Shown in pieces: positions 1-7,447 of a DNA stretch of 53,324 bases; position 1 is the stretch's first letter; each line of letters starts with the position of its first letter. A program made the translations under genes and the position numbers. The stretch comes from PNNG01 sp964577055. GTDB taxonomy: Bacteria; Bacteroidota; Bacteroidia; UBA7662. The DNA lies in NCBI GenBank assembly GCA_964577055.1, contig CAZNWC010000016.1:1-53324 (forward strand), read 5' to 3'. The notes below the pieces were generated by a model, which saw only the letters and a program-made list of their open reading frames with translations, had not been told where the DNA came from and searched no databases.

Positions 1-172
1 AAAAGCGAAAAGAACCACTTTCGATGAAGCAAATCTCGTGGCATACTTGTCCCAACACCAGCAATTTTTCCTTTTTCGCAAGGCTTCGTTTTTGCAAACA
101 GGCGGCAAAGGCCTGCCATTCGGCATCTTGCAGTACCACAAACTGGTTGAAATATTGGCGAATGGCTTCCAT
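1..172 (-). CDS. Crp/Fnr-family transcriptional regulator, 5' part only
   Basis: The minus strand encodes the first 57 codons of a protein that runs off the left edge of the window. It begins MEAIRQYFNQFVVLQDAEWQ and continues through KKEKLLVLGQVCHEICFIES. This is the N-terminal layout of Bacteroidota Crp/Fnr-like proteins: a short helix followed by the first strands of the cyclic-nucleotide-binding jelly roll. The start at 172 gives the canonical family N-terminus; an in-frame ATG at 196 would add eight residues. The DNA-binding helix-turn-helix lies outside the window, so the ligand and regulon cannot be judged. It is divergent from the gene at 273. The call rests on pattern recognition of the N-terminus only. 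Confidence 0.72.
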   Translation of the reverse strand, partial: MEAIRQYFNQFVVLQDAEWQAFAACLQKRSLAKKEKLLVLGQVCHEICFIESGSFRF

Positions 173-272
173 GCTGGTAAGATAACCAGCGGCCATTTCA
201 ACAACAAACCTTTTTGGCCAAACAAAGAGCGCCGGCAATGGTTATTTTAGCATCTTAGAAAGCTTCATCGGT

Positions 273-719
273 ATGGAAACCAAAATCGACTTGCTGCGCA
301 AAACCGCTGCCCGTTTGGCAGCCAGTGAACATTATGCTTGGGGCCACATGGGAAGCTGCAATTGCGGGCACCTGGCTCAAGAAGTCACCGAGCTAAGCAA
401 GGCCGAAATCCACGCCTTTGCCATGCAACGTTATGGCGATTGGAGTACACAAGTGCGCGAATATTGTCCTACTTCGGGCCTGCCCATCGATTGGATCATT
501 GAACAACTTCTGGCAGCAGGTTTCACCACCCGCGAATTACACGAGCTCGAATACCTCGAAAACGACCAGGTGCTCAAATTTTTACCCGGCGGCAAACGTT
601 GGCTGGCCCGCAACAAACGTGAGGACGTGGTAGCCTATCTCGAAGCTTGGGCCGACATGCTGGCGGCTGATACTTTGGTGAGTACCCTCACTGCACCTCA
701 GCCTGTAGTAGCAGGTTAA
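273..719 (+). CDS. Conserved Bacteroidota protein of unknown function
   Basis: A 148-residue soluble protein with no signal peptide or membrane segment. The most distinctive part is GHMGSCNCGHLAQEVT at residues 25-40, with two cysteines and two histidines close together that could bind metal, and a further cysteine in REYCPTSG. The remainder is charged and helical. I recognise the N-terminal pattern as recurring in hypothetical proteins of Bacteroidota but know no function for it. It is divergent from the Crp/Fnr-like gene and is followed 54 bases later by the secreted nuclease gene on the same strand. Confidence 0.75.
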   Translation: METKIDLLRKTAARLAASEHYAWGHMGSCNCGHLAQEVTELSKAEIHAFAMQRYGDWSTQVREYCPTSGLPIDWIIEQLLAAGFTTRELHELEYLENDQVLKFLPGGKRWLARNKREDVVAYLEAWADMLAADTLVSTLTAPQPVVAG

Positions 720-745
720 GATTCGTTTAAAGACCTTGCACTCAG

Positions 746-768
746 GGGCAAATTCTCGACATTTGCCC
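746..768. promoter_or_regulatory. Inverted repeat just upstream of the nuclease gene
   Basis: GGGCAAAT (746-753) and ATTTGCCC (761-768) form a perfect 8-bp inverted repeat with a 7-base spacer, ending 5 bases before the nuclease start codon. The right arm contains CATTTG, a weak match to the TAnnTTTG -7 element. There is no T-run, so an operator or 5' leader hairpin is more likely than a terminator. Function is inferred. Confidence 0.35.
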
Positions 769-773
769 TTCGC

Positions 774-3700
774 ATGAGAATTTTATTTATTGGGATGTTG
801 CTGGTGCTAGCAGCTTTGGGAGTGCAAGCACAAAGCTTGTTGTCGAAACATGCATTTGAAGATGTGCTAACAGCCGATTCGGTTGCAGCCAATTTGGATG
901 TGAGTACGGTTAGCATTAGTACAGGAACAATTAGTTATTCCAATGGCACAGACGATGGTGGTGCCAAACTTGGTTTTGTGGCTTCATGGCCTCAAGTGGC
1001 TTTTAGTGCGTCAGCCAAATATTTGCAATACACCATTACGCCGCAAAACGGTTATACGCTAACGCTGTCGGAACTCAGGTTCCGATTCGGAAGAACCTCT
1101 GCTGGTCCAACACGTGTTGCCATCGCGATCAGTGATGATGCTTTTGCTACTGATACCACCTATATCCTTGAAAATGGGGTGGTGAGTAGTGAACTAGCAA
1201 CCGCTCTGGATGCCTTTGCAATCACAAGCAATCTACCAGGAGGAACCACCACAGCATTGACCATTCGTATTTGGGGACATACAGCAACGGGTACAGGCAA
1301 CCTCCGCTTCAACAACTTCCGCGTCTTTGGAACCCTCACAGCACCCACACCCACCCTCAATTTGAGTCTGGCCACCCTAAACGGCTTTTCAACCGACAGT
1401 AGCCGGGCTTCTACTGCGCAAAGTTTCCAGCTGAGCGGAAACAATTTCACCAGCAGTGGTAATATATTGGTCAATGCCAGCGGAACGGCTTACGAAGTAT
1501 CGACCGACAACAGTACTTTTAGTAGCCAGGTGAATGTGGCGCATGGCAGCGGTAACCTCGCAGCTACCACCCTGCACGTCCGCCTTAAAAGTGGCTTGGC
1601 CAATGGCACCTACAACCAACAAATTCAAGTGAGTGGCGGAGGTGCCTCTGCTGTGAATTTAAACGTGAATGGCAGTGTAAGCAGGCCAGTGGTGGTAAGT
1701 TCGGCCTCTGGTGGCAGTTTACGCTTGAGCATCGACAGCTTGGTGTTTGGCACCAACAATGAAAACCAACGTGATTCGGGAATTGTAACCTTGTACAACG
1801 AAGGCAGCACAACACTCCAAGGCCGCATCCGCCAGTTCCATATCTACAACCACCAACCCTTTTGGACCCCCGATTCGGTATTTAGCATTGCAGCTGGCGA
1901 TTCGCTCCGAATGAAAGTCTATTTCACCCCCCGTCACAACATCCTCAACAAAGGCGTACTGGTGGTTGATGTGCGCACTGGAACTGGCCCCAAATATATC
2001 AAGGTGCGCGGACAGGGCACTTACAGCCGCAGTTATTACGCCAATACACAAAACCAAACGGGCGCTGCTTTGGTCACAGCCTTGCGTACCATAACCGGTA
2101 GTCCGTACCAAGTGCTCACCTACTCAGGCTCGAACAACGCCCGCATGCGTATGTTCTACATTGTTGACAACTGGAAGGTGAATGGACGCGAGCCCAATCA
2201 CAGCCAGGCTTACAAAAATGAGTGCATTTATACAGGCCGTACCATTTCTTACAACAGTCAGATTGGCACAGGTACCATCAACAATGCACCTTACAGCATG
2301 AACACCGAGCATACCTGGCCGCAAAGTATGGGTGCCGATAACGATCCCATGGAAAGCGACTTGCACCACCTATTTGTTACCGATGGCGGAACAAACTCAG
2401 CCCGTGGCAACAAACCATTGGGCAATGTGCCTAGCCCAACATTGACTTATACAGGTGGAAGTCGTGCAAATTCTACGGTTTTTGAGCCTAGGGATGCACA
2501 AAAAGGTGCTTCGGCACGTGCCATGTTCTACTTTGCCATGCGCTACGGCAACGCAGGCACCACGCAGTTCGCCTGGATCAGTCCGTATGAAAATGATTTA
2601 CGTGGCTGGCATGCCCTCTATCCGCCCGACAGCATTGCCCGCCGCCGCAACGACGATGTACAAACCTATCAGCTCAACCGCAATCCTTTTGTCGACTATC
2701 CGCAGTTACTCGACCGCATCACCAATTTGCTCACTGCAAGTCCAGGAAGTCCGACTTTGTGGGGCTTGTACGTACCCGACAGTTTACTGCCAGGCAGTCT
2801 TTCGGCAAGCCAACAACGTGCTTACAAGATACCAATCGTCAACCATGGAACCGAAACCATTGAATTGAGCAGCATTGCGGTTACAGGTACGGGTTTGAGT
2901 TATAGCGGAAGCACCAGTAGGAGCATAGCCCCTGGTGAATTGATAGAACTTGAAGTAAACATGCAGTTCAGCGCTACCGGTCAACCAACTGCGCAGCTAC
3001 AGTTTAGTACCAATGTACCTGGCCGTGCCAATGTGGTGCTTCCTTTGGGTGCTACTGTTGAACGCAGCCGCTGGAATGGTACAGGTGTTTGGACACAAAC
3101 ATCGTCATGGAACAATGGCTTTGTGCCCGCAAGCAGTAGCCAGCCTTTGGTTGAAAGCGGCGAATTGCAGCTTGCCGACAGTCGCACGGTGATCAGCTTA
3201 GAAGTAGGCAGCGGCGCTACCCTGCGTTTGCAATCGGGTTCAAGGCTTACTACCACAGGCAACTTGGTGAACAACGGCACCCTGGTTGTTGAAAACGGTG
3301 CCAGCCTCTTGCCCAATGAAAACGGCAGCATTACGGGTAGTGGTACTTTTCAGGTAAAACGTAACGGACAAAGCAGCAATTTGCGGGTAAATTATTGGAG
3401 CAGTCCAGTTGAGAATGCCAGCTTATCAACGGTTTTTTCGGCGGCTAACCCAGTCGACATCTACCAATTCCAACACGGCGGAAATACCCTGGCCGCATGG
3501 CAACAAGCTACGGGCAATATGGCGGCAGGCAGAGGTTACAGCGTAGCAGGTGCAGGCAACGTGACCTTCACAGGTAAAGTGCACCATGCCGACTACCAGC
3601 CTGTGGCTACTTTGGGTGCAAATGGCTATTATTTGTTGGGAAATCCTTTTCCTGCTCCTTTAAGTGCCGATGCGTTTTTGAATTTTAACGGTCCGGCCGG

Positions 3701-4628
3701 ACTTGGCACCACCGCCGGCACCTTGTATTTCTGGTCGCAGCAGCAAAACGCCAGCGGAAGCAATTTTAATGCGGGTGATTACGCCGTTTGGGCTGGTGGA
3801 ACGGGTGTAGCAGGTTCGGGTTCCAATGCTGGCAGCCAAGTACCCAATGGTGAAATTGGTGTGGCACAGGGCTTTTTTGTGAAAGGAGGCAGCCTGCAAT
3901 TGAATGTTCATGTGAAAAAAGACATGCGCAGCACGGGTACATCGGGACAGTTTTTTAGAACGTCAGGACCTGCGAGTCGTATTTGGTTGAATGCCATAGG
4001 CGAATACGATGGCTTTAGTCAGTTAGCTGTGGTTTTTAGAAACGATGCAACGCTAGGCGAAGACCCTGCTTTTGATGCGCCCCGAATGCACACAGGCAGC
4101 CCGCTTGTTTTTTCAACCTTGCTCGGTCAGGATGCTTACGCTATTCAAGCCATTCCGCATACAGAACTTCAGCAGACCGGCAGTTTGCCCTGTTTATTGC
4201 ATTTGAACAATTCACAGTTGGTTACTTTTAAGCTCGACTCGGTTGAAGCCTTGCCAAGCGGTGTTGAGTTGTGGCTCGAAGACCGTGACAAAGGCCGTTT
4301 TTTCAATCTCATGCGTGATTCGGTGAGCTTACGGCTGGCTGCTGGTACGCATAACCAACGCTTTTACCTGCATTGGATACCTCAAATCGGCACCTCGGTT
4401 GAAGCACCAGCAACAACAGTTGCCACTGTTTACGCGCATGCAGGCCAATTGCACATCAAACAAGCCATACCAGGAACGGTGGTTGAAGTTTTTGCAGTCA
4501 ATGGCCAGCTGGTTCACTCAGTAAGGCTCACCGACGCCAATTATAGCTGGTCGTTACCTCACCCTGGCATGTACTTGGTTCGCTGGCGCCATGCTTCAGG
4601 AGCAGGGCAAAAAAAAGTGGCAGGCTGA
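774..4628 (+). CDS. Secreted endonuclease I-like (His-Me finger) protein with T9SS sorting tail
   Basis: A 1284-residue multidomain exported protein. Residues 1-19 are a signal peptide ending in VQAQ. Residues 20-190 look like a beta-sandwich adhesin-type domain, and 195-300 and 310-415 like Ig/choice-of-anchor domains. The nuclease core spans about 420-650: NTEHTWPQ (510-517), DLHHLF (529-534) and the following N-x-x-R-GNK match the endonuclease I fold, with H513 as candidate catalytic base and the HH pair and Asn as metal-site residues. An ASH-like domain follows (about 655-755), then the low-complexity VWTQTSSWNNG and GTLVVENGASL region typical of T9SS cargo. The last 75 residues (VFAVNGQLV, GMYLVRW, KKVAG) are a type A C-terminal sorting domain. 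The predicted role is extracellular DNA or RNA degradation after export through the type IX system. It is much larger than stand-alone endonuclease I because of the added domains. Confidence 0.88.
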   Translation: MRILFIGMLLVLAALGVQAQSLLSKHAFEDVLTADSVAANLDVSTVSISTGTISYSNGTDDGGAKLGFVASWPQVAFSASAKYLQYTITPQNGYTLTLSELRFRFGRTSAGPTRVAIAISDDAFATDTTYILENGVVSSELATALDAFAITSNLPGGTTTALTIRIWGHTATGTGNLRFNNFRVFGTLTAPTPTLNLSLATLNGFSTDSSRASTAQSFQLSGNNFTSSGNILVNASGTAYEVSTDNSTFSSQVNVAHGSGNLAATTLHVRLKSGLANGTYNQQIQVSGGGASAVNLNVNGSVSRPVVVSSASGGSLRLSIDSLVFGTNNENQRDSGIVTLYNEGSTTLQGRIRQFHIYNHQPFWTPDSVFSIAAGDSLRMKVYFTPRHNILNKGVLVVDVRTGTGPKYIKVRGQGTYSRSYYANTQNQTGAALVTALRTITGSPYQVLTYSGSNNARMRMFYIVDNWKVNGREPNHSQAYKNECIYTGRTISYNSQIGTGTINNAPYSMNTEHTWPQSMGADNDPMESDLHHLFVTDGGTNSARGNKPLGNVPSPTLTYTGGSRANSTVFEPRDAQKGASARAMFYFAMRYGNAGTTQFAWISPYENDLRGWHALYPPDSIARRRNDDVQTYQLNRNPFVDYPQLLDRITNLLTASPGSPTLWGLYVPDSLLPGSLSASQQRAYKIPIVNHGTETIELSSIAVTGTGLSYSGSTSRSIAPGELIELEVNMQFSATGQPTAQLQFSTNVPGRANVVLPLGATVERSRWNGTGVWTQTSSWNNGFVPASSSQPLVESGELQLADSRTVISLEVGSGATLRLQSGSRLTTTGNLVNNGTLVVENGASLLPNENGSITGSGTFQVKRNGQSSNLRVNYWSSPVENASLSTVFSAANPVDIYQFQHGGNTLAAWQQATGNMAAGRGYSVAGAGNVTFTGKVHHADYQPVATLGANGYYLLGNPFPAPLSADAFLNFNGPAGLGTTAGTLYFWSQQQNASGSNFNAGDYAVWAGGTGVAGSGSNAGSQVPNGEIGVAQGFFVKGGSLQLNVHVKKDMRSTGTSGQFFRTSGPASRIWLNAIGEYDGFSQLAVVFRNDATLGEDPAFDAPRMHTGSPLVFSTLLGQDAYAIQAIPHTELQQTGSLPCLLHLNNSQLVTFKLDSVEALPSGVELWLEDRDKGRFFNLMRDSVSLRLAAGTHNQRFYLHWIPQIGTSVEAPATTVATVYAHAGQLHIKQAIPGTVVEVFAVNGQLVHSVRLTDANYSWSLPHPGMYLVRWRHASGAGQKKVAG

Positions 4629-4646
4629 GCATGTTGCCGCCTGCCA
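4618..4646 (+). terminator. Probable terminator of the nuclease gene
   Basis: TGGCAGGC (4618-4625) pairs with GCCTGCCA (4639-4646) and is followed by TTGTTTTGATTT. The left arm overlaps the end of the coding sequence. The tail is a modest T-run, so termination strength is uncertain. It lies between two convergent genes. Confidence 0.5.
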
Positions 4647-4669
4647 TTGTTTTGATTTGGCCCTACTAA

Positions 4670-5269
4670 TCAGCTCTTCTTCCACTTGATGGTACAACCC
4701 ACCGCTTTGGTGTTGCCATGGCGCACGAATAGTCCTTCGAGGAGGTCTTGAAGTGCTTCTTCGGCGTATTTTCTCCCAACTTTGTCGGGTGATTCAGTAT
4801 TGTCGTCAATGGCACCAATGTAACGTACCACCAGCTTATCGTCTTCTTTATTCAATATAAACATATGTGGGGTGCGGGTGGCGCCATAATCTCGGGCCAC
4901 GTCTTGTGTGTCATCGACCAGGTACGGAAAAGTATATCCCTTGTCTTTGGCACGCGCTTTCATCTTTTCAAACGAATCTTCGGGTTGTTGGTCCGGATCG
5001 TTCGGATTGATGGCAATGACCGGATAACCCAAAGGTTTGTACTTTTTGTCTAAATCGATGATGCGTTGTTCGTAGGCTTGTGACCACGGGCAATGGTTGC
5101 AAGTAAATACTACAATAAAGCCTTTGGCCTCCTTGAACTTGCTCATCGACACCATCTTGCCATCGACGTTTTTAAGCTTAAAGTCGCGTGCCTGGTCAGC
5201 TGTTTTGTATTGTGCCAAGGCCAATTGATGCACGAAAAGCGCCAGAACGACAATAAAAAGCTGTTTCAT
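4670..5269 (-). CDS. Periplasmic thioredoxin-like (AhpC/TSA-type) protein
   Basis: A 199-residue redoxin with an N-terminal signal peptide (residues 1-19, ending ALAQ). The redox motif is FTCNHCPWS, a CxxC (CNHC) at the end of the first core strand. Further along, the cis-proline strand TRTPHMFIL and the IGAIDDN region are typical of the peroxiredoxin-like PRX_like1 group. The protein is probably a periplasmic thiol reductant or oxidant; the partner is unknown. Its start overlaps the stop of the upstream thioredoxin gene by four bases (ATGA, 5266-5269), so the two are translationally coupled. It ends convergently to the nuclease. Confidence 0.87.
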   Translation of the reverse strand: MKQLFIVVLALFVHQLALAQYKTADQARDFKLKNVDGKMVSMSKFKEAKGFIVVFTCNHCPWSQAYEQRIIDLDKKYKPLGYPVIAINPNDPDQQPEDSFEKMKARAKDKGYTFPYLVDDTQDVARDYGATRTPHMFILNKEDDKLVVRYIGAIDDNTESPDKVGRKYAEEALQDLLEGLFVRHGNTKAVGCTIKWKKS

Positions 5270-5748
5270 GGAAGTTGTTTTATTTGATTAACGTAGGAAA
5301 GGAGTTCTTGTTCTGTGAGAGGTCCTTCGTAAAAAATGCGTTTGCCTTTGTACAGGAAAAGGGTAGCGGGTATGGAGCCCGTCCAGCGTGGCTCTATTTT
5401 ATCAATCCATTCGTTGGGGTCGCCACCGTCGAACAGCAGTACCTGCGCTTGCAGTTTTCGCTTTTTTACAAAGGGAACCACCCTTTTTTGGAGCTGCGAA
5501 GGAAAATCGAGGCTGACAAAAATCACCTGTAACTTTTGACTGCCCTTATGGCGCTCGAGTTTTTCGAAATGCGGCATTTCGGCCACACAGGGCCCACACC
5601 AGGTAGCCCAAAAATTCACCACCCGCAGCGTATCGTCATTTGTGCCCACTAAAGCGTACAGATCGCTTCGGTTGATCACAGTCATGTTTTGGGCATCGCC
5701 TGCATAAAAGCCAAGCATGAGCAGGAAACACAAAAGCAATGGACGCAT
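5266..5748 (-). CDS. TlpA/ResA-like thioredoxin-fold protein
   Basis: A 160-residue exported protein with a signal peptide (about residues 1-19, ending GDAQ) and the diagnostic FWATWCGPCVAEMP active-site stretch carrying the CGPC disulphide. The cis-Pro region is SIPATLFLY. This is the TlpA/ResA/DsbE type of periplasmic thioredoxin, usually involved in reducing apocytochrome or other exported thiols. It is the first gene of a two-gene redox operon with the AhpC/TSA-like gene. A degraded -7 element (TATTTTTA) lies a few bases upstream of its ATG on the minus strand. Confidence 0.88.
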   Translation of the reverse strand: MRPLLLCFLLMLGFYAGDAQNMTVINRSDLYALVGTNDDTLRVVNFWATWCGPCVAEMPHFEKLERHKGSQKLQVIFVSLDFPSQLQKRVVPFVKKRKLQAQVLLFDGGDPNEWIDKIEPRWTGSIPATLFLYKGKRIFYEGPLTEQELLSYVNQIKQLP

Positions 5749-5841
5749 CCCTAAAAATAGGCATTTTCAAGTGAAAATCGGTCGGAAAATGACTGTCGTT
5801 GGGTTTCCTCTAAAGGTTAAATGTGAAACCTCCTTGCACAA

Positions 5842-5869
5842 AAAAGCCAGTCCCGCGGGACTGGCTTTT
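5842..5869 (-). terminator. Perfect-palindrome intrinsic terminator
   Basis: AGCCAGTCCC (5845-5854) and GGGACTGGCT (5857-5866) flank only a two-base centre, so the core is fully self-complementary. It is bordered by A5 on the left and T4 on the right. Read on the minus strand it is a GC-rich stem followed by a T-run, directly downstream of the aldehyde dehydrogenase. It may work in both directions. Confidence 0.85.
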
Positions 5870-5890
5870 GTCTAGCGCTTCAAAATTTGC

Positions 5891-7444
5891 TTACAAATCA
5901 AACTTTATCCCTTGTGCCAATGGCAATTTGGTGGTATAGTTGATGGTGTTGGTTTGACGACGCATATAGGCTTTCCAGCTGTCGGAGCCCGATTCGCGGC
6001 CGCCACCCGTTTCTTTTTCGCCCCCAAAAGCACCGCCAATTTCGGCGCCCGAAGTGCCGATGTTCACATTGGCTATGCCGCAATCGCTGCCCGCTGCCGA
6101 CAAAAAGGCTTCGGTTTCGCGGATGTTGAGTGAGAAAATGGCCGACGACAATCCCTGGGGTACATTGTTCTGGATGGCAATGGCCTCGTCGATGGTGTCG
6201 TAAGGCATGATGTACAGAATGGGGGCAAAGGTTTCGTGTTGTACAATTTTGAAGTTCGGCTGCACTTCGGCAATGCAGGGCTTCACATAACAACCCGAGG
6301 CATAATCGCTGCCGCTGAAAGCACCGCCTTCAACCAGCATCTTGCCACCTTCTTCCTTCACTGCGGCAATGGCGCTGAGGTAAGCCTGCACAGCTTGTTT
6401 GTCGATGAGTGGCCCTACGTGGTTGTTTTCATCGAGCGGATTGCCGATGCGGAGCTGACCGTAAGCCTTCACCAACCGCTGCTTCATTTCCTCATACTTG
6501 CTGCGGTGGATGATCAAGCGGCGGGTGGTGGTGCAACGTTGTCCAGCCGTACCCACCGCACCGAACACCGAGCCAATGATGGCCAAATCGAGGTCGGCAT
6601 GCTCGCTGATAATGATGGCGTTGTTGCCTCCCAATTCGAGCAGCGAGCGGCCCAAACGCTGGGCAACTGCTGTGCCTACTGCTTTGCCCATGCGGGTAGA
6701 GCCGGTGGCCGAAATCAAAGGAATGCGGGTGTCGTTGGTCATCAATTCACCCACTTTGTAATCGCCAATGACGAGGCATGAAAGGCCTTCGGGTGCGCCA
6801 AAATCGCGGAGTACTTCCTGGATGATGTTCTGGCAGGCAATGGCCGACAAAGGAGTCTTTTCCGATGGCTTCCAAATGCATACATCGCCACATACCCAGG
6901 CAATCATGCTATTCCAGCTCCAAACGGCTACCGGAAAGTTAAAGGCCGAAATGATGCCCACAACACCCAGCGGATGCCACTGCTCGTACATGCGGTGACC
7001 CGGACGCTCGGAGTGCATGGTGAGGCCGTAAAGCTGGCGCGACAATCCCACTGCAAAATCACAGATGTCGATCATCTCTTGCACTTCGCCCAAACCTTCT
7101 TGCAAGCTTTTGCCCATCTCGTAGCTTACCAATTTGCCCAGAGGTTCTTTCATCTCACGGAGCTTGTTGCCCATCTGGCGTACCAACTCACCGCGCTTGG
7201 GAGCCGGCACATTCCGCCATTCTAAAAATGCCTGTTGGGCTTGGCGAATAACTTTTTCGTAATCGTCTTTGCCGGCTTGTACCACACTGGCAATCAACTC
7301 TCCGTCTACAGGAGAATAACTTTCGAGGCGGGCACCTGCTGGTTTCCAGCTATGTACGCCGGTGCTCACACCATCGTTAATGTCTTTGATCTGCAGCGCT
7401 TTAAGCACTGCTTCCATGTCGTTGCGGAGATTTTTTGTCGCCAT
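5891..7444 (-). CDS. ALDH7-type aldehyde dehydrogenase (aminoadipate-semialdehyde dehydrogenase-like)
   Basis: A 517-residue cytoplasmic NAD(P)-dependent dehydrogenase. Family motifs are plain: ISAFNFPVAVWSWN, GSTRMGKAVG in the cofactor region, LLELGGNNA with the general base E270, and GTAGQRCTTTRRL with the nucleophile C304. The GGNNA and QRCTTTRR forms are those of the antiquitin/ALDH7 group (AmaB, piperideine-6-carboxylate dehydrogenase), which oxidises aminoadipate semialdehyde in lysine or pipecolate catabolism. The start is only three bases downstream of the M1 peptidase stop, so the two form an operon, which fits amino acid catabolism after peptide hydrolysis. The exact substrate is inferred. 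Confidence 0.9.
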   Translation of the reverse strand: MATKNLRNDMEAVLKALQIKDINDGVSTGVHSWKPAGARLESYSPVDGELIASVVQAGKDDYEKVIRQAQQAFLEWRNVPAPKRGELVRQMGNKLREMKEPLGKLVSYEMGKSLQEGLGEVQEMIDICDFAVGLSRQLYGLTMHSERPGHRMYEQWHPLGVVGIISAFNFPVAVWSWNSMIAWVCGDVCIWKPSEKTPLSAIACQNIIQEVLRDFGAPEGLSCLVIGDYKVGELMTNDTRIPLISATGSTRMGKAVGTAVAQRLGRSLLELGGNNAIIISEHADLDLAIIGSVFGAVGTAGQRCTTTRRLIIHRSKYEEMKQRLVKAYGQLRIGNPLDENNHVGPLIDKQAVQAYLSAIAAVKEEGGKMLVEGGAFSGSDYASGCYVKPCIAEVQPNFKIVQHETFAPILYIMPYDTIDEAIAIQNNVPQGLSSAIFSLNIRETEAFLSAAGSDCGIANVNIGTSGAEIGGAFGGEKETGGGRESGSDSWKAYMRRQTNTINYTTKLPLAQGIKFDL

Positions 7445-7447
7445 TAT

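Noticed and set aside
38..250. 70-codon plus-strand ORF at the left edge
   Set aside because: The minus strand here encodes a recognisable Crp/Fnr N-terminus, so this is its shadow.
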